NCBI GenBank assembly: GCA_030154385.1
Contig: JASKJZ010000190.1
Location: forward strand, 1-5,594
Direction of reading: 5' to 3'
Length of the DNA: 5,594 nt
Origin: Clostridiales bacterium
GTDB taxonomy: Bacteria > Bacillota_A > Clostridia > Lachnospirales > Lachnospiraceae
Shown here: piece by piece, positions 3,785 through 5,594 of the stretch
Position numbering within the stretch: position 1 is the first letter of the stretch
Layout: each line of letters begins with the position of its first letter
Position numbers and translations under genes: made by a program
Notes under the pieces: model-generated
What the model was told of the DNA's origin: nothing
What the model saw: only the letters and a program-made list of their open reading frames with translations
The model's database searches: none

Positions 3785-5594
3785 ATGATTAAATTTGATG
3801 ATAGGGAAAAGGTGTTTTTAATAGAAACTGAAAATACAAGTTATGGAATTGCGATAGTAGACGATAAGTATGTCGAACATGCGTATTATGGTAGTAAATT
3901 GAAGGATATGGACATTCGATATTTGCTTCGTGAAGATGAAGCGCCATTTGTTCCATCTGTTAATAAAAGGGAAACTGGAGCTTTTTTAGACTTTGCACCG
4001 ATGGAATATCCGCAAACAGGAATGGGAGACTATAGAGAGAGCGCGTTTTGTGTAAAGAGTCTGAGCGGATATAGGGCTAGTGAATTGCACTATCTTGGAT
4101 ATGAAATAGTATCGGGGAAACCAAATCTTGATGGACTTCCAGCAACATGGGGAGATGATTCTCAATGCAGTACATTGAAAATTTTTTGCTTTGATAAGGT
4201 GCTTGGAATAAAGTTGACTCTTATGTATTCTATATTTGAAGGTTTAGATGTTATAACTCGTTCTGTAATTATAGAAAATAAGGGAGAAGAGGCATTTTAT
4301 ATAGAAAAAGCTTTATCAGCATGTCTTGATATGGATGATAGAAACTTTGAAATGATTAGTTTGGCTGGATCTTGGGCCAGAGAGCGGCATATTCAAAGAA
4401 ATTCGTTAACATATGGAAGACAAAATGTTGCATCTTTTAAAGGCGAATCTAGTCATCAGGAACATCCTTTTATTGCACTGGTTACTCCAGAAACAACACA
4501 GGATACTGGGGAAGTTTATGCAATGAATTTTGTATATTCAGGCAATTTTATTGCACAGGTTGAGAAAAGCCAGTTTGATTCGGTGAGAATGACAATGGGA
4601 ATCCATCCAGAAGGATTTTCATGGAAATTAGAGCCTGGAGAGAGTTTTACAGCTCCCGAGGTAGTAATGGTATATACTTCAGAGGGATTGGGCGACATGA
4701 CAAGAACGTTCCATGACCTATATAGAAATCATTTAATTAGAAGTCCTTATCTTCACCAAAGACGACCTATACTTATTAATAATTGGGAAGCTACATATTT
4801 TGATTTCAATGAAAAAAAACTCTTAGAGATCGCAGAAGAAGCTTCAAAGCTTGGCATTGAGATGTTGGTGATGGATGATGGATGGTTTGGGAAAAGAAAC
4901 TGTGACGATAGTTCCTTAGGCGATTGGTTTGTAAATGAACAGAAAATAAATGGCGGATTATATTCTTTAGTAGAAAATGTGAAGAAATTAGGAATGAAAT
5001 TTGGAATATGGATTGAACCGGAAATGATATCTCCAGAATCAGAGTTGTTTAGAAGACATCCGGATTGGGCAATTCAGATTCCGGGAAGAGATATAACGCA
5101 AAGTCGCGCTCAGTACGTTTTGGATTTTTCCAGACAGGAAGTTGTAGATGGTATTTATGAAATGATTTCGACAATTCTGAAAAGTGCTGATATTTCTTAT
5201 GTGAAATGGGATATGAATCGTCAACTTTCAACACTTGGAAGTTATGCATTACCAGCAGATAGACAGGGGGAATTGTCACACCGATATATGCTTGGAGTAT
5301 ATAGAATGCAAGAAAGGCTGATTACGGAGTTTCCCCAAATCCTTCTTGAAAATTGTTCGGGGGGTGGTGCACGTTTTGATGCAGGAATGCTTTATTATAG
5401 TCCGCAGATATGGTGTTCTGATGATACAGATGCTATTGAGCGTCTGGCAATTCAGGAGGGAACTGCTCTAATTTATCCGGTCTCGGCTATAGGTGCACAT
5501 GTCAGTGTATGTCCGAATCATACGGTAGGGCGGACAACACCCTTTGAGACGAGAGGGAATGTAGCGCTTCTTGGTACATTCGGATATGAGCTTG
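3785..5594 (+). CDS. GH36 alpha-galactosidase (3' end outside window)
   Basis: The ATG at 3785 follows AGGAGG (3774-3779) at 5-nt spacing, and the frame stays open to the window end: 603 codons of an expected 720-740. The N-terminal beta-sandwich domain (about residues 1-290) is followed by the (beta/alpha)8 barrel. Family motifs are clear: NNWEATYF (332-339), MDDGWFGKR (363-371), WIEPEM (409-414), KWDMNR with nucleophile D476, ENCSGGGARFD (522-532) and WCSDDTD with acid/base D546. The 70-residue distance between the two catalytic Asp residues is as in characterised GH36 enzymes. The enzyme releases terminal alpha-1,6-linked galactose from melibiose, raffinose or stachyose with retention of configuration. 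No signal peptide is seen, so it acts in the cytoplasm on imported sugars. The C-terminal beta domain and downstream genes (often transporters or sucrose-cleaving enzymes) are out of view. Confidence 0.95.
   Translation, partial: MIKFDDREKVFLIETENTSYGIAIVDDKYVEHAYYGSKLKDMDIRYLLREDEAPFVPSVNKRETGAFLDFAPMEYPQTGMGDYRESAFCVKSLSGYRASELHYLGYEIVSGKPNLDGLPATWGDDSQCSTLKIFCFDKVLGIKLTLMYSIFEGLDVITRSVIIENKGEEAFYIEKALSACLDMDDRNFEMISLAGSWARERHIQRNSLTYGRQNVASFKGESSHQEHPFIALVTPETTQDTGEVYAMNFVYSGNFIAQVEKSQFDSVRMTMGIHPEGFSWKLEPGESFTAPEVVMVYTSEGLGDMTRTFHDLYRNHLIRSPYLHQRRPILINNWEATYFDFNEKKLLEIAEEASKLGIEMLVMDDGWFGKRNCDDSSLGDWFVNEQKINGGLYSLVENVKKLGMKFGIWIEPEMISPESELFRRHPDWAIQIPGRDITQSRAQYVLDFSRQEVVDGIYEMISTILKSADISYVKWDMNRQLSTLGSYALPADRQGELSHRYMLGVYRMQERLITEFPQILLENCSGGGARFDAGMLYYSPQIWCSDDTDAIERLAIQEGTALIYPVSAIGAHVSVCPNHTVGRTTPFETRGNVALLGTFGYEL

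Noticed and set aside
4516..5279. Minus-strand frames inside the alpha-galactosidase gene
   Set aside because: They are opposite-strand shadows of a long conserved enzyme.

Overview
The window looks like a stretch of a low- to mid-GC Firmicutes chromosome, most likely a gut Clostridia/Lachnospiraceae-type genome. The reasons are strong AGGAGG-type ribosome binding sites, AT-rich intergenic DNA, a CHAP amidase of the kind common in that group, and a bacterial GH36 alpha-galactosidase. The genus cannot be fixed from the sequence alone.

Layout. Positions 1-317 hold the C-terminal end of a CHAP-domain cell-wall hydrolase gene (+). A long imperfect palindrome (335-411) follows, with a minus-strand intrinsic terminator nested inside it. 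From about 413 to 2899 lies an insertion element of about 2.5 kb whose two genes run on the minus strand. They are a tyrosine recombinase (start 2624) and, overlapping it by 8 nt, an IS91-type HUH/Y2 rolling-circle transposase (start 1765, stop 608). From 2900 onward the plus-strand order resumes: a hairpin, a promoter, an AT-rich GNAT acetyltransferase gene (3013-3537), an AT-rich intergenic region with a promoter/operator candidate, and a GH36 alpha-galactosidase gene (from 3785, running off the window end).

The main point of interest is the insertion element. Its genes are bracketed by a 10-bp inverted repeat, ATTGTACCAA, at 413-422 and (inverted) 2890-2899. At each end a small 5-bp-stem hairpin sits on the inner side of the repeat, and a larger hairpin lies one nucleotide outside it. 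This gives the same order at both ends: outer hairpin, 1 nt, ATTGTACCAA, inner hairpin. The two enzymes appear intact: the HUH and Y-x3-Y motifs and zinc-finger cysteines are present in the transposase, and R-K-H-R-H-Y in the recombinase. IS91-family relatives that also carry a tyrosine recombinase are known. The ends of this copy and their hairpin arrangement are what deserve a check, including the possibility that such elements land beside transcription-terminator hairpins.

How the genes relate. The alpha-galactosidase would hydrolyse raffinose-family or melibiose-type alpha-galactosides, and its strong RBS and operator-like palindrome suggest inducible expression. The GNAT gene has its own promoter candidate just outside the element and may be an independently acquired cargo gene. 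No functional link between the CHAP gene, the element, the GNAT gene and the alpha-galactosidase is visible beyond adjacency.
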